A stretch of DNA of 64,000 nucleotides from Streptomyces sp. NBC_01237. Lineage in GTDB: Bacteria > Actinomycetota > Actinomycetes > Streptomycetales > Streptomycetaceae. Shown one piece after another: positions 1 to 11,098 of the stretch. A program made the translations under genes and the position numbers. Position 1 is the stretch's first letter; every line of letters starts with the position of its first letter. The stretch spans positions 248,001 through 312,000 of the forward strand of contig NZ_CP108509.1 of NCBI RefSeq assembly GCF_035917275.1, given 5' to 3'. The notes under the pieces are model-generated. The model did no database searches. It saw only the letters and a program-made list of their open reading frames with translations, and was not told the DNA's origin.

Positions 1-3000
1 TCCCCGGGCCGGTCCTCCCGCAGGACCGCCACCGCGTGCGTGACGCCCTCGTGGCGGGCCAGCGCCGCCTCGACCTCGCCGAGTTCGACCCGGAAACCAC
101 GGATCTTCACCTGATCGTCGGCCCGGCCGAGGAATTCCAGCGCGCCGTCGTCGGTCCACCGGACCAGGTCACCCGTGCGATACATGCGCTGTCCCGGCCT
201 GAACGGGTTCGCCACGAACCGCTCCGCGGTCAGGCCAGGACGGTTCACGTAGCCGCGCGCCAACTGGGCTCCCGCGACGTACAGTTCGCCGATCACCTTC
301 GGCGGGACGGGACGCAGCCCCGGGTCGAGCACGAACACGTCCACTCCGGCGAACGGACGGCCGATCAGGGGGCGGTCGCTGTCGTCCGACGTCCAGAAGA
401 GGGAGTCCACCGTGGTCTCGGTCTGTCCGTAGATGTTGTAGACGGTGATCCCCTCGGTTTCCCGGATCCGTGTCCACAGCTTCTCGCCCACCGTTTCCGC
501 GCCGGTCATCAGCACCGCCGGCGGCGTTCCGGCCGGGTCGAGCATGCCCTGCTGGATCAGCTCCTCGGCATAGCTGGGCATCACGTCGAGAGCGTCGATG
601 CCGCACCGGTCCATGTAACGGGCCATGGCGGCGGGGTCGCGGCGGGTGTCGTCGCCGATGAGGTGGAGTTCGTGGCCGACGGCCTGCCACAGCAGACCGA
701 CGACCGAGGTGTCGAAGGAGAGGGACGCGGTCAGCGCCATCCGGCAGCGCCGTGAACCTCGGGTCCGCTCGGCGGTGGCGATGACCTCCTCACGGTAGAA
801 GGCGAGCAGATTGGCCAGCCCACCGTGGGTCACCATCACGCCCTTGGGCAGGCCGGTCGACCCCGAGGTGTACACGACGTATGCCGGATGCTCCGGGGTG
901 AGCGCGATCCTGAGTTCTTCCGATGATTCGTCGTCGAGCGCGGGGGCGTCGACGAGCACCGGTTCGTGTGCGGGCAGCGACTCGGCGGATGCGCCGTCGG
1001 TGACGACCAGGGCGGCGGCGGAGTCCTCCAGCAGGTGGGCGATCCGCCGGGCCGGGTAAGCCATGTCGACGAAGAGGAACGCGGCGCCCGCCTTCAGTAC
1101 CGCCAGTAGCGCGACCACCAGGTCCATGGACCTGGGCAAGGCCACCGCCACCACCCGGTCCGGGCCCGCGCCCCGGCTCACGAGGTGGCGGGCGAGCCGG
1201 GTGGCACGTGCGTCGAGCTCGGCGTAGGTCATCGCGGTGTCCTCGAAGACCAGCGCCGTCGCGTCCGGCGTGCGGGCGGCCTGCTCCCGGAACGCGTCGG
1301 GCAGGAACACCGGTCGCGGCGCGAGCGCGGGCGCGGGACGCGCGGCGAGGAAGCGCCGCCGTTCCCCGTCCGAGAGCACGTCGACGGCGCTGATCGGTCG
1401 TTCCGGAGCGGCGAGCACCTGTTCCAGCAGTCGTCGCAGGCGCGTCACGAGCTGTTCGGCGGTGGTCCGGTCGAACAGTTCCTCGGCGTACTCGAGGTAG
1501 CCGGTCATCCCGGCCGGTGCTCCCTCGGCATCGCGCTCGTCCGCCAGTTCAAGACTGAGGTCGAACTTGGCGACGTCCCAGGTCACGGGGGCCCGTTCGC
1601 CCTCCAGCCCGGCGAAGGCCGGGGTGGCGGGCTCGCCGTGCTGCACCTGGAGCATGACTTGGAACAGGGGGTTCCTGGACAGCGACCGCTCGGGCTGCAG
1701 GACCTCCACGAGACGCTCGAAGGGGACGTCCTGGTGTCCGAACGCCTCCAGGTCGGTGTCGCGGACCCGTCGCAGCAGTTCGGCGAACCCGGGATCGCCT
1801 GCCGTGTCGGTGCGCAGCACCAGGGTGTTGACGAAGAACCCGACCAGGTCGTCGAGCGCGCTGTCCGACCGGCCCGCCACCGGGGTGCCGAAGGGGATGT
1901 CGGTGCCCGCGCCCATACGGGTCAGCAGTGCCGCGAAACCCGCCTGCAGCACCATGAACAGTGTGCAGCCGGCGGACCTGGCGAGATCGAGCAGCCTGCT
2001 GTGCAGCTCGGGCTCCCAGTCGACAGCCACCGTCCCACCGGACTGCGCCGCCACCGCGGGGCGAGGCCGGTCCACCGGCAACGTCAGCTCCGTCGGCAGT
2101 GCCGCCAACTGCTGCTGCCAGTATCCCAGCTGGCGGGCCATCAGGCTGTCCGTGTCCTCGGCGTCGCCGAGCAGCTCTCGCTGCCACAGGGTGTAGTCGG
2201 CGTAGCGCACGGGCTGCGCCGGCCAGTCCGGTGCGCTCCCGTCGCATCGGGCGGTGTACGCCAGGCCGAGGTCGCTGAGCAGCGGACGCAGGGACCATCC
2301 GTCGGCCGCGATGTGCTGAATGACCAGCAGCAGGACGTGCTGACCCTGGCCGAGCAGGAACAGCGTGGCCCGGACGGGTGCGTGTGCGGTGAGGTCGAAC
2401 CGGTGACGGACCCGCTCCGCCGTGGCATCGGCGAGGTCTGCCGGTGCCACCTCGACGACCTCGATCCCGGGAACCGAGTCCAGAACGACCGGGTACGGCT
2501 CACCACCTTCCTCGGGGAAGATCGTGCGCAGGCTTTCGTGCCGTTGCGCCACGTCGGCGAACGCCTGTGCCAGAGCCTCCCTGTCCACCGCTCCGGTGAG
2601 ACGGACCGCGACGGGCACGTTGTACGTTCCTTCGTCGCGCTCCATCCGGTTCAGGAACCACAGACGTCGCTGGGCGAACGACAGCGGTACGGGCTCCTCT
2701 CCTGCCCGGGCGGTCAGCGCGGGGCGTGCGGCTCCGGTCAGCCGCGCCAGTCCGGCCACCGTGGGCTCGGCGAACAGGTCGCGGATCTCGAACCCCTCCC
2801 CCAGGACCGACCGGATCCGGGAGAGCAGCCGGAGCGCCAGCAGGGAGTGCCCTCCCAGGTCGAAGAAGTGGTCGTCGATCCCCACGCGGGGCACCCCGAG
2901 CACTTCGGCGAAGAGTTCGCACAGGATCTCCTCGCGCGGACTCCGCGGCTCCCGCACGGCGTGCGCGGCCCGGTCCGGCTCCGGCAGCGCGGCCCGGTCG

Positions 3001-5804
3001 AGCTTCCCGTTCATCGTGGTCGGCATGGTCTCGACCAGGACCACCGCGGCGGGAACCATGTAGTCGGGCACGCTGTCCGACACGAACCGGCGAAGGTCCC
3101 GGCCCGTGAGGCCCGAGGACCGGGCCACGGCATACGCGACCAGGCGCTGGTCACCCGGCCGGTCCTCCCTGAGGACGACCGCGGCTTGGATCACCTCGGG
3201 GTGGCCGGCCAGCACCGCCTCCACCTCGCCGAGCTCCACGCGGAAGCCCCGGATCTTCACCTGCGCGTCCGCGCGGCCGACGTACTCCAGCGCCCCGTCG
3301 GCGGTCCACCGGGCCAGGTCCCCGGACCGGTACATACGCTCCCCCGCCGAGAACGGGCAGGCCACGAACCTCTCGGCGGTCAACGCGGGGCGCCCGGTAT
3401 ATCCCCTGGCGAGCTGGACCCCGCCCAGGTACAGCTCGCCCACCACTCCCGGCGGCACCGGCCGCAGCCCGCCGTCCAGCACATACGCCGCCACATTGGC
3501 CAGCGGCCGGCCGATCGGCACCGAACTTCCCTCATCGCCACGGCGGCACTGCCAGTAGGTCGCGTCGACAGCGACTTCGGTCGGTCCGTAGAGGTTGTGC
3601 AGTTCGGTGGAGCCGAGCGTGCTGAACAGTTCACGTTGTGTCTCCGCGGACAGAGCCTCACCGCTGGAGATGATCCGGCGCAGGCTCGTGCAGCCGGCCG
3701 CTCCGGGCTCCCGGAGGAACGCTTGCAGCATCGAGGGCACAAAGTGTGTGACGGTCACCGATTCACGCTGGATCAGCTCGGCCAGATAGGCGGGGTCGCG
3801 GTGTCCGCCGGGCTTCGCCATCACCAGACTCGCCCCGGAGATCAGCGGCCAGAAGAACTCCCACACCGATACGTCGAAACCGGCCGGCGTCTTCTGCAGC
3901 ACCCGATCGGCATCGGTGAGCCGGTACTGGGCCTGCATCCACAGCAGACGGTTGACTATCGCCGCGTGCGGGACCACGACCCCCTTGGGCCGTCCGGTGG
4001 ATCCGGAGGTGAAGATGACATAGGCGGAGTGCGCCGGGCGCGGTCGCACCGGCCGGGCGGGGACCCGCGCGATCGGCTCGTCGAGCAACAGCTTCGGTAC
4101 AGCGCCGGGGAGGGCGCCGACGCTCTTCGAATCAGTCAGTACGAGGATCGGCCCGGCATCCGTGACCATCGCGGCGATCCGGCCGGCGGGGTGGTCCAGA
4201 TCCAACGGAAGGTAGGCCGCGCCCGCTTTGACGACAGCGAGGATCGCGACCACCAGTTCCACCGAACGGGGCAGTGCCACGGCCACGACCCGGTCCGGGC
4301 CCGCGCCTCTGTGGGCGAGCTGCGCCGCCAGCCGATCCACTCGTTCGTCCAGCTCGGCGTAGCTCAGTTGCTCGTCGGACGCCACCAGGGCCGTCGCGTC
4401 CGGCGTGCGTCGGACCTGCTCCGACCACAGGTCGGCAAGCGTCACGTCGGGCAGCTCGACCGCGGTGTCGTTCCACTTTCGTACGACCCGGTCGTGCTGC
4501 CCCGGCGACAGCATGGTCAGCGCGGAGAGCGGCCGGTCCGGATCCTCGGCCACCTGCTCGAACAGCAGCACAAGCCGGTCGGCGATCTCGGCCGCCCGGT
4601 CGGCGGTGAACAGGTCCGGGCGGTAGTGCAGGCGCAGCGCGAGCCGCTCGCCCGGTTCGACGGCGAGGGTCAGCGGATAGTGCGCGCTGTCACGGAAGGT
4701 GACGCCCACCTCCAACTCACCGTCGGGCGAGTCGACCTTGTAGTCGTGCATCGGGAAGTTGTCGAAGACGACGTTGGTGTCGAAGAGCGCGGTCGGGGAT
4801 CCGGTCAGGGTCTGGATCTCCGTCAGACCGAGGTGGTCGTGGTCGAGCGATGCGGCGCGCCCCGCCTGGATCTGACCGAACAGCGCGCTCACCGAAGCCG
4901 CCCGGTCCAGCCGCGCCCGTACCGGAACCGTGTTGATGAACATCCCGATCATCGAGTCCGCGCCGGTCAGCTCTGCCGGACGACCGCTGACCGTCGAGCC
5001 GAACACCACATCGTCGCGTCCGGCGAGCGAACCGACCAGGATGGCCCAGACCCCTTGGCACACCGTGTTGAGCATGATGTGGTTCCTGCGGGCGTGCGCG
5101 GTAAGCAACGCCGTCGTCCCCGACGGCAGCAGCACTGCCACCTCCTCCGGCGGCGGACCGCTCCGGGAATCGGCGGGCGCGACGAGAGTGGGCTCGGTGA
5201 CCCCCTCCAGGGCCGCCGCCCAGTGCCGCTCCGCGCCGGCCCTGTCCTGTTCCGCCAGCCATGCCAGGTAGTCCCGGTACGGGCGCACCGAGGGCAGGCC
5301 GGCGGTACCGCCGGCCCGGGAGTACACCGCGAACAGCTCCTGGAACAGCAGGGCGAAGGACCACCCGTCCAGCAGGAGATGGTGGGCGGTCACCAGCAGC
5401 CGGTGGCGGCGGGCGGTGTGCCGGACGAGGGTGAACCGGATCAACGACGATCCGCCGACGTCGATGCCCCGGGCCCAGTCCAGCTCGGTCAGTTCGGCGA
5501 TCCGTTCCGGCGCGCCTTCCTGACCGACCTCGGTCTCCCGCCAGTCCAGCGGGACATCGCGGCGCACCACCCGTATCGGTTCGCCTGTCTTTCGGTACCG
5601 GAATCCGGACCGCAATGTGGCGTGGCGCCGTATCACGGTGTCCGCGGCCGTCCTCAGGAGCGCGGAATCCACCGGTCCGTCGAGGTCCACCGCGAATTGT
5701 GCGAGGTATGGGCTGTGCTTTTCCCGGTCGAACAGCGCGTGAAAGAGAAGGCCTTCCTGCAGGGGTGACAGGGGAAGGATGTCCTCGACTACCGATTGCT
5801 TCAT
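1..5804 (-). CDS. Non-ribosomal peptide synthetase, C-A-T-C-A (3' end outside window)
   Basis: Multimodular NRPS that couples and activates amino acids on carrier domains. The ATG at 5804 opens a frame that stays open to the left edge (about 1934 residues). C1 begins [16 protein letters not shown], the style of a D-L condensation domain, with its HHLLLDG motif at residues 141-147. A1 has SGSTGRPKG near 597 and NGKLDR near 930; aligned to PheA its pocket reads DVWHISLVDK, one conservative change from the serine code. T1 (LGGHSL) has its serine near 986. C2 ([10 protein letters not shown]) has QHIAADG, with the first motif histidine replaced but the catalytic one kept. A2 has SGSTGLPKG near 1645; its pocket reads DTVDLTIV (K assumed), with YGQTE in place of YGPTE. 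It is the second gene after the PCP-E gene, 17 nt downstream, and the D-L type C1 fits that order. Domains are seen directly; substrate calls are inferred. Confidence 0.93.
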   Translation of the reverse strand, partial: MKQSVVEDILPLSPLQEGLLFHALFDREKHSPYLAQFAVDLDGPVDSALLRTAADTVIRRHATLRSGFRYRKTGEPIRVVRRDVPLDWRETEVGQEGAPERIAELTELDWARGIDVGGSSLIRFTLVRHTARRHRLLVTAHHLLLDGWSFALLFQELFAVYSRAGGTAGLPSVRPYRDYLAWLAEQDRAGAERHWAAALEGVTEPTLVAPADSRSGPPPEEVAVLLPSGTTALLTAHARRNHIMLNTVCQGVWAILVGSLAGRDDVVFGSTVSGRPAELTGADSMIGMFINTVPVRARLDRAASVSALFGQIQAGRAASLDHDHLGLTEIQTLTGSPTALFDTNVVFDNFPMHDYKVDSPDGELEVGVTFRDSAHYPLTLAVEPGERLALRLHYRPDLFTADRAAEIADRLVLLFEQVAEDPDRPLSALTMLSPGQHDRVVRKWNDTAVELPDVTLADLWSEQVRRTPDATALVASDEQLSYAELDERVDRLAAQLAHRGAGPDRVVAVALPRSVELVVAILAVVKAGAAYLPLDLDHPAGRIAAMVTDAGPILVLTDSKSVGALPGAVPKLLLDEPIARVPARPVRPRPAHSAYVIFTSGSTGRPKGVVVPHAAIVNRLLWMQAQYRLTDADRVLQKTPAGFDVSVWEFFWPLISGASLVMAKPGGHRDPAYLAELIQRESVTVTHFVPSMLQAFLREPGAAGCTSLRRIISSGEALSAETQRELFSTLGSTELHNLYGPTEVAVDATYWQCRRGDEGSSVPIGRPLANVAAYVLDGGLRPVPPGVVGELYLGGVQLARGYTGRPALTAERFVACPFSAGERMYRSGDLARWTADGALEYVGRADAQVKIRGFRVELGEVEAVLAGHPEVIQAAVVLREDRPGDQRLVAYAVARSSGLTGRDLRRFVSDSVPDYMVPAAVVLVETMPTTMNGKLDRAALPEPDRAAHAVREPRSPREEILCELFAEVLGVPRVGIDDHFFDLGGHSLLALRLLSRIRSVLGEGFEIRDLFAEPTVAGLARLTGAARPALTARAGEEPVPLSFAQRRLWFLNRMERDEGTYNVPVAVRLTGAVDREALAQAFADVAQRHESLRTIFPEEGGEPYPVVLDSVPGIEVVEVAPADLADATAERVRHRFDLTAHAPVRATLFLLGQGQHVLLLVIQHIAADGWSLRPLLSDLGLAYTARCDGSAPDWPAQPVRYADYTLWQRELLGDAEDTDSLMARQLGYWQQQLAALPTELTLPVDRPRPAVAAQSGGTVAVDWEPELHSRLLDLARSAGCTLFMVLQAGFAALLTRMGAGTDIPFGTPVAGRSDSALDDLVGFFVNTLVLRTDTAGDPGFAELLRRVRDTDLEAFGHQDVPFERLVEVLQPERSLSRNPLFQVMLQVQHGEPATPAFAGLEGERAPVTWDVAKFDLSLELADERDAEGAPAGMTGYLEYAEELFDRTTAEQLVTRLRRLLEQVLAAPERPISAVDVLSDGERRRFLAARPAPALAPRPVFLPDAFREQAARTPDATALVFEDTAMTYAELDARATRLARHLVSRGAGPDRVVAVALPRSMDLVVALLAVLKAGAAFLFVDMAYPARRIAHLLEDSAAALVVTDGASAESLPAHEPVLVDAPALDDESSEELRIALTPEHPAYVVYTSGSTGLPKGVMVTHGGLANLLAFYREEVIATAERTRGSRRCRMALTASLSFDTSVVGLLWQAVGHELHLIGDDTRRDPAAMARYMDRCGIDALDVMPSYAEELIQQGMLDPAGTPPAVLMTGAETVGEKLWTRIRETEGITVYNIYGQTETTVDSLFWTSDDSDRPLIGRPFAGVDVFVLDPGLRPVPPKVIGELYVAGAQLARGYVNRPGLTAERFVANPFRPGQRMYRTGDLVRWTDDGALEFLGRADDQVKIRGFRVELGEVEAALARHEGVTHAVAVLREDRPG

Positions 5805-5821
5805 CTTCAGTGTCAACTTCC

Positions 5822-7615
5822 TCAGAAGGCCCGCAGATCGGATTCGATCTCTTCGAGTTCGTGCTGGCTGAGCGAGCTCAGGGTCAGATCGGACGGGGTG
5901 AGCCCGCCCGCTCCGGGTTCGCGGGCGTGCGCGACCAGGGTCCGGAGCATCCGGAACCACGATTCCGCCAGCTCGCGGGTGTCCGCCTCGGACACGACGC
6001 TGTCGGCCCAGGTCCAGGTGGCCCGTAGCTCCGGGCCGTCCGCCCGGTCCACCGTGGCCACGTTGACCTCGACGCTGTGGGCCATGGGCATGCCTGATCC
6101 GGTGTCGTCCACACCGGTCCCGTACTCCGGTACGACCGACCAGTCGTCGTCCGAGACCTCGAAACGGCCCAGGTAGTTGAAGACGAACTCCGGCTGGGCC
6201 GCCTTCTCCAGCAGCGCACCCGTCTGCGGGTTCAGATAGCGGAGGAGGCTGTACCGGACTCCCTTGTCGGGAATGCCGCGCACCTGTTCCTTGACCCGCT
6301 TCACCGCGTTCCCCATCGCCGCCCCGGCGCCGTGCGCATCCGTCCCGTCCGGTTCGCCCAGGTCGAGCCTGATCGGGAACAGGCTGGTGAACCAGCCGAC
6401 GGTCCGGGAGAGATCCGCCTCCGCGAGTGCGTCTTCCCTGCCGTGGCCTTCCAGGTGCAGCAATGCGGTGCCGTCGCCCGCCGTGCCGCGTCCGCGGTGC
6501 CAGTCGCCCATCGCCTGCACGAGACCGGCGAGGAGAACGTCGTTGATACCGGCGTTGAACAGCGACGGCACCGTGGTCAGCAACGCCTCGGTGAACTCGG
6601 CCGGCAGGGACTCGGTGAAACTCCGGTCCCGGCTTTCCACGTCCTGACCGGGCACCCTCGCCCGGTCGCCGAACCGGGCGGCGCCGGGGCGCAGCCGTTC
6701 GAGCCAGCCGGGGAGTTCCGCGACACCGGCCTGCGCGTGCGCCTGCTCGCCGAGTACTGCGGACCAGCGGCGGAACGAGGTCGGCACTGGATCGAGAGTG
6801 ATCGCGGCACCCTTCTCGACGGCCTGCCAGGCCGTCGCGAGATCGGCGGCCAGGATGCGCCAGGAAATCGAGTCGACGGCCAGATGATGGACGACCAGGG
6901 CGAGCATGCCCTGGCGATCCGGTCCGGCATCGAACCACACGGCCTGGAGGACGTTGCCCTCCCGGGGGCGCAGCCTGTCGCGCGCCGCGTCCGACTCCTG
7001 TCGCACCAGCGCGGCCCACTCCTCCTCGGGGCGTCCCGCCACATCCGTCCGCCGGACGGCCGAGGCCGCTCCGGCCGCGCCCACCGGCCGGGTCTCCAGC
7101 GCCCAGTGCGTCTCGTCGACCGGCACGGACAGCCGCAGGCGCAGGATGTCGTGGTGGTCGAGCAGAGCCTGCACCATCGACGTCAGACGGGGTTCCGTCA
7201 GCCCTGAAGGCGTGCGCAGGACCGCGAACTGGTTGTAGGTGTCGACCACTCCACCGCGTTCCCGGAACCAGTGCACGATCGGAGTGGTGACGACCGGTCC
7301 CACCCCGCTGTCCGCGACGGGCGCCGGCTCCTGGTCCAGCGTGGTGGCCGTCCGTGCCAGCGCTTCGATGTCCCGCCGGGTCAGCACATCGCCGACGGTG
7401 ATCCGCAGACCGGCTCTCCGGGCCCGGCTGACGAGCTGCATGGCGATGATGCTGTCTCCGCCGAGCGCCACGAACCCGTCGTCGATCCCGACGTCGCTCA
7501 CTCCGAGCACGTCGGCGACCAGTTGACAAAGGACGCGCTGGTGACGGGTGACCGGGCTTTCCCCGGCCGCACTCGAATTCGCTTCACCGAAAGGCCTGGT
7601 CACGTATTCCCTCAT
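5822..7615 (-). CDS. Stand-alone PCP-epimerization NRPS protein
   Basis: 597-residue protein with a peptidyl carrier domain (LGGDSI, roughly residues 25-90) followed by an epimerization domain (about 105-570). All the usual E-domain marks are present: [10 protein letters not shown], a YNTQ-like INDVLL block, [30 protein letters not shown] and FNYLGR. It would hold an aminoacyl thioester and convert it to the D form for the D-L type condensation domain that starts the next gene 17 nt downstream. It has no adenylation domain, so its carrier must be loaded in trans by an A domain not in this window, or by one of the A domains of the partner protein. ATG start at 7615 follows a weak GGAACCGG. It diverges from the aminotransferase gene at 7813. 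Confidence 0.93.
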   Translation of the reverse strand: MREYVTRPFGEANSSAAGESPVTRHQRVLCQLVADVLGVSDVGIDDGFVALGGDSIIAMQLVSRARRAGLRITVGDVLTRRDIEALARTATTLDQEPAPVADSGVGPVVTTPIVHWFRERGGVVDTYNQFAVLRTPSGLTEPRLTSMVQALLDHHDILRLRLSVPVDETHWALETRPVGAAGAASAVRRTDVAGRPEEEWAALVRQESDAARDRLRPREGNVLQAVWFDAGPDRQGMLALVVHHLAVDSISWRILAADLATAWQAVEKGAAITLDPVPTSFRRWSAVLGEQAHAQAGVAELPGWLERLRPGAARFGDRARVPGQDVESRDRSFTESLPAEFTEALLTTVPSLFNAGINDVLLAGLVQAMGDWHRGRGTAGDGTALLHLEGHGREDALAEADLSRTVGWFTSLFPIRLDLGEPDGTDAHGAGAAMGNAVKRVKEQVRGIPDKGVRYSLLRYLNPQTGALLEKAAQPEFVFNYLGRFEVSDDDWSVVPEYGTGVDDTGSGMPMAHSVEVNVATVDRADGPELRATWTWADSVVSEADTRELAESWFRMLRTLVAHAREPGAGGLTPSDLTLSSLSQHELEEIESDLRAF

Positions 7616-7812
7616 TCCGGTTCCGGTCTGGAATCAGGAACGAAGTTAGCGAGCGGCGCTCGCCACCGGCGGCAGTCGGAGCGGCAATTCGCGGAAGCAC
7701 CGCGAAGGAACGCAGGTGAGTTGCCGGTGTGATTGCCTCCGGACCCGACGGCGCACGCCGACGATGACATGCGCGACGTTCGGGCGGAATCACATGGAGA
7801 AGAGGTTCAGCG
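7616..7812. promoter_or_regulatory. Divergent promoter region of the biosynthetic cluster
   Basis: 197 bp between the leftward NRPS pair and the rightward aminotransferase gene must contain both promoters. A 6-3-6 inverted repeat, GCGAGC-GGC-GCTCGC, lies at 7649-7663 and is a possible operator. No convincing -35/-10 pair could be assigned by eye. Confidence 0.5.
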
Positions 7813-9204
7813 GTGACAATCCAGCAACCGGCCCAGCCGGCGGTCGATCTTGCGATGTTCGGCGGTGGCCGGGCCGTGCCCAGGGAGCTCGGGATCAGGC
7901 CCTGGCCGATGGTGACCGATCAGGACGAGCAGGCGGTCCATCGGGTGCTGAGGTCCGGCCGGTTCACCTCCGCCTCGTCGGGGGAGCAGGAGATCGCGGG
8001 CCTGGAGCGGGAGTGGGCGCAGTACGTCGGCACGGAGCACTGTGTGGCGGTGAGCAACGGCACCGCGGCGCTGTCGGTCGCGCTGAGCGCCGCGGGTGTG
8101 GAGCCTGGCGACGAGGTCATCGTGCCCGCCCTGAGCTTCATCGGCAGCGCCACCGCTCCGCTCCATCTCATGGCCGTACCGGTGTTCGTGGACATCGACC
8201 CCGTCACGTTCAATCTGGACCCCGCGGCGCTGGAGGCCGCGATCACCGGCCGGACCAAGGCGATCGTCGTGGTCCACCTGCACGGTCTGCCCGCCGATCT
8301 GGACCGGATCACCGAGATCGCCGCCCGGCACGGGGTCACCGTGATCGAGGACGCCGCGCAGGCGCACGGTGCCCGGTACCGGGGCCGGTCCGTGGGCTCG
8401 ATCGGCGCGGTGAACACCTTCAGCCTCAACGTCAGCAAGAATCTCGCCACCTGCGGTGAGGGCGGCCTGATCACCACCGATGACGCGGACGTGGCGACGA
8501 GGGCGACCATGCTGCGGCAGTTCGGTGAACTCATTCCGGCGGGCGGCGAGCGCAGCTACGTGGCGCATCTGCTGGGCTGGAACTGTAAACCGAACGCGAT
8601 ACAGGCGGCGTTCACCCGTAGCCGTCTCGCTCAGCTCCCCGACGAAATGGCGGTCCGCGAGGAGCACGTCGGCCGACTGCTGGGACGGCTGGCCGCGTAT
8701 CCCGGCTTCCTGGTGCCCGAGGTCCCGCAGGACCGCACCCATGCCTGGCACGTCCTGCGCATCCGGGTGAATCCCGCGGCCTTCGGGCTGGCCGACGAGT
8801 TCGCGGGCCCGCTGCGCTCCGTCGTACAGCGGGCCCTGCGTGCCGAAGGGGTGCCCGCCGTGCCCTACCAGCTGCAGCCGTTGCCCGCGCAGCGGGTCTT
8901 CACCGGCCGCCGCGGGTTCGGTGCCTACCCGTGGGCGTTGCCCGGCGTCGTGGACCGCCCTTACCGTCCCGAGGACTTCCCGGCCACCCTGCGAGTCCTC
9001 GACGACTCCTTCACGATCCAGAAGGCGCACCTGCATCCGGACTCAGGACCGTTGCTCGACCGGTACGCCGACGCGTTCGAGAAGGTCTGGCACCACCGCG
9101 AGGCACTGGCCGCCATCGCCGCGACGACGGACTGCACACCGCACTGGGAACGCGCCGCGGAGATCGCCGACGCCGAGTGGGCCGGAGCGTTCCCCGCCCG
9201 ATGA
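7813..9204 (+). CDS. DegT/DnrJ/EryC1-family PLP aminotransferase
   Basis: 463-residue fold-type I aminotransferase of the sugar-aminotransferase family. It shows NGTAALSVAL, EDAAQAHGA and the PLP lysine in FSLNVSKNLATCGEGG (K209). It is somewhat longer than the usual 370-400 residues, with the extra length at the C terminus. GTG start with GGAGAAGAGG eight to fifteen nt upstream. In the carrier-protein pathway encoded by the neighbouring operon, such an enzyme aminates the C6 ketone produced by the transketolase, giving the 2,6-diamino skeleton; that role is inferred from context and from the known DADH pathways. It could alternatively act on a sugar, but no glycosylation genes are present nearby. 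Confidence 0.9.
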   Translation: MTIQQPAQPAVDLAMFGGGRAVPRELGIRPWPMVTDQDEQAVHRVLRSGRFTSASSGEQEIAGLEREWAQYVGTEHCVAVSNGTAALSVALSAAGVEPGDEVIVPALSFIGSATAPLHLMAVPVFVDIDPVTFNLDPAALEAAITGRTKAIVVVHLHGLPADLDRITEIAARHGVTVIEDAAQAHGARYRGRSVGSIGAVNTFSLNVSKNLATCGEGGLITTDDADVATRATMLRQFGELIPAGGERSYVAHLLGWNCKPNAIQAAFTRSRLAQLPDEMAVREEHVGRLLGRLAAYPGFLVPEVPQDRTHAWHVLRIRVNPAAFGLADEFAGPLRSVVQRALRAEGVPAVPYQLQPLPAQRVFTGRRGFGAYPWALPGVVDRPYRPEDFPATLRVLDDSFTIQKAHLHPDSGPLLDRYADAFEKVWHHREALAAIAATTDCTPHWERAAEIADAEWAGAFPAR

Positions 9205-9263
9205 CCTCAACCCACTCCATCCCATGATCCCGGTCCGGGATCATGGGATGGAGTGGGTTGAGG
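9205..9263. terminator. 28-bp perfect hairpin, bidirectional terminator
   Basis: Positions 9205-9232 pair without mismatch to 9236-9263 around a three-base loop (GTC). It begins directly after the aminotransferase stop codon and sits between two converging transcripts, so it can end both. There is no T tract, as is usual in high-GC actinomycetes. Confidence 0.9.
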
Positions 9264-9302
9264 GCCGGTCCGGACCGCCGGGATCGCTTCGACGCCGGGG
9301 GT

Positions 9303-10277
9303 TCAAGCCAGCAGCCGTCGCACGTGCTCGGTCACCGTCGCGCCGGAGATCCCGTTGCGCTCCAGTAGACGCCGGTGTCCCCCGGTACCGGCGGCGAACC
9401 GGTCGGCGACCGCCACCCGCCGTACCGGACAGGCGATACCCAGGCCGGCCACGACCTCGGCCACCGCCGAACCGAGGCCCCCGGCCGCCCAGTGTTCCTC
9501 GACGGTGACGATTCCGCGTGTGCGGGTGGCGGCCGCGACGATCGCCTCCCGGTCGAGCGGTTTGACCGTGTGCATGTTGAGCACGGCCACGTCGATCCCG
9601 TCGCGGGCCAGTTCGCCGGCGGTCTCGACCGCGATGAGCACGGGATGCGGCCCGGTGGCGATCAGCGTCACGTCGGATCCCCGGCGCAAGGACTGCGCGA
9701 CCCCGATCCGCACCGGCTCCGCCCCCGGCGCAAGGCTCGGCGTCGCGCCGCGCCCGAGGCGCAGGTACACCGGTCCCGGCAGCTCAGCGCCGGCTCGGAC
9801 CAGGCTCTCGGTGGCGGGGCCGTCCGCGGGCACCAGCACCGTCATGTTCGGCAGCATCCGCATGACGGCGAGGTCTTCCAGCGCGTGGTGGGTGGAGCCG
9901 AGGTGGCCGGCGGAGAGGCCGCCGTGGGTGGCGACGATCCGTACCGGCAGGTTGTTCCAGGCGATGTCGAGCTTCACCGCTTCCAGCGCCCGGGTGGCGG
10001 CGAAGGTCGCCATGGTGTTGACGAAGGGAATCCGGCCGGACCTGGCCAGTCCCGCCGCCACGCCCATCAGGTTCTGTTCCGCGATACCGAGGTTGAGATA
10101 CCGACGCGCGCTCTCACCCCAGTCGGTGGCGGAGAACAGGCCGGTGTCGCTGTCCAGGCACACATGGCGTTCGTCCTCGCCGAGCAACTCGACCAGTACG
10201 TCCCGGTACACCTCCCGGGCCGCGCGGGTCTCGTCGGGCACGGTGGGTTCGGTGGCTTCGGCTGTCACGACGGACAT
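9303..10277 (-). CDS. Transketolase, C-terminal (pyrimidine-binding) subunit
   Basis: 324-residue C-terminal half of a split transketolase, with the ThDP-activating glutamate in GIAEQNLMGVAAGLA and a typical transketolase C domain (VEEHWAAGGLGSAV). The frame can be read from 10526, but the start is set at ATG 10277 (MSVVTAEATE) because a GGAGAC Shine-Dalgarno precedes it and the upstream part is the shadow of the neighbouring gene. It follows the N-terminal subunit gene by about 11 nt. With that subunit it should transfer a two-carbon ketol unit, here probably to a carrier-bound glutamate semialdehyde. It is the last gene of the LysW operon. Confidence 0.93.
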   Translation of the reverse strand: MSVVTAEATEPTVPDETRAAREVYRDVLVELLGEDERHVCLDSDTGLFSATDWGESARRYLNLGIAEQNLMGVAAGLARSGRIPFVNTMATFAATRALEAVKLDIAWNNLPVRIVATHGGLSAGHLGSTHHALEDLAVMRMLPNMTVLVPADGPATESLVRAGAELPGPVYLRLGRGATPSLAPGAEPVRIGVAQSLRRGSDVTLIATGPHPVLIAVETAGELARDGIDVAVLNMHTVKPLDREAIVAAATRTRGIVTVEEHWAAGGLGSAVAEVVAGLGIACPVRRVAVADRFAAGTGGHRRLLERNGISGATVTEHVRRLLA

Positions 10278-10288
10278 GTCGTCTCCGT

Positions 10289-11098
10289 TCAGGGTCGTTC
10301 GCCGCGCATCACCGCGGCATGGGCACGCCGGTGCCCGCGCTCGGTGAGCCGGACGTAGTGGCTGCGGGCCTGGCCCTCGATATAGGGCAGTCCTTTGCCC
10401 TTGACCGTGCGGGCCAGCAGCACGGTGGGTCTGCCCGGGGTGTGCGGAATACGCGACAGGGCCGTCCGCAACTGGTCCGGCTCGTGCCCGTCGACCTCGA
10501 GTACCGACCACCCGAAACTGCGCCAACGGTCCCCGAGTGGCTCAAGGCCCACGGTCTCTTCGGTGTCACCGCTGATCTGCAGCCCATTGCGGTCCACGAT
10601 CGCCACCAGCCGGTCCAGTGACTGGGCGCCGGCCGCCATCGCGGCCTCCCAGACCGAGCCCTCCTGCAGTTCGCCGTCGCCGAGCACGACGAAGCAACGC
10701 CGGTCACTGCCGTCCAACCGTGCGGCGAGCGCGAAGCCGACACCGAGCGGCAGTCCGTGCCCGAGTGACCCGGTCGGCATCTCGACCCCGGGGACGGCCG
10801 GATTCGGGTGTGCGGTGAACATGCTGTCCGGAGCGCCGTAGCCCGCCAGCAGTTCCGCGGGGAAGAAGCCCCGCTCCGCCAGGACCGCGTACAGTCCGAT
10901 CGCGCCGTGTCCCTTGCTCAGCAGCAGGATGTCCCGGTCCGGTGCCTGCGGCCTCCGCGGGTCGATCCTCAGCACGTGACGGTAGAGCGTCACCAGGATC
11001 TCGACCATGGACATCGATCCGCCGAGGTGGCCGCCCTCCGGGTTGGCGCACATCCGCACAATGAGTTCCCGTGCCGTGCGCGCGTGATCGTCACTCAT
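10289..11098 (-). CDS. Transketolase, N-terminal (ThDP-binding) subunit
   Basis: 269 residues with the thiamine diphosphate motif [13 protein letters not shown] ending in IVDRNGLQ, plus GHLGGS and SKGHGA typical of transketolase N halves. The ATG at 11098 overlaps the stop of the upstream peptidase gene (ATGA), showing translational coupling. Split transketolases are common in secondary metabolism. In the DADH pathway a two-subunit transketolase adds a hydroxyacetyl unit to the amino-group-carrier-bound semialdehyde, and the fixed position of this pair inside a LysW operon supports that role over a pentose phosphate one. Confidence 0.94.
   Translation of the reverse strand: MSDDHARTARELIVRMCANPEGGHLGGSMSMVEILVTLYRHVLRIDPRRPQAPDRDILLLSKGHGAIGLYAVLAERGFFPAELLAGYGAPDSMFTAHPNPAVPGVEMPTGSLGHGLPLGVGFALAARLDGSDRRCFVVLGDGELQEGSVWEAAMAAGAQSLDRLVAIVDRNGLQISGDTEETVGLEPLGDRWRSFGWSVLEVDGHEPDQLRTALSRIPHTPGRPTVLLARTVKGKGLPYIEGQARSHYVRLTERGHRRAHAAVMRGERP

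Noticed and set aside
1185..5768. 1527-codon open frame on the + strand opposite the NRPS
   Set aside because: It is the antisense shadow of a GC-rich NRPS; no domain is visible in it, whereas the minus strand gives full C, A and T motifs.
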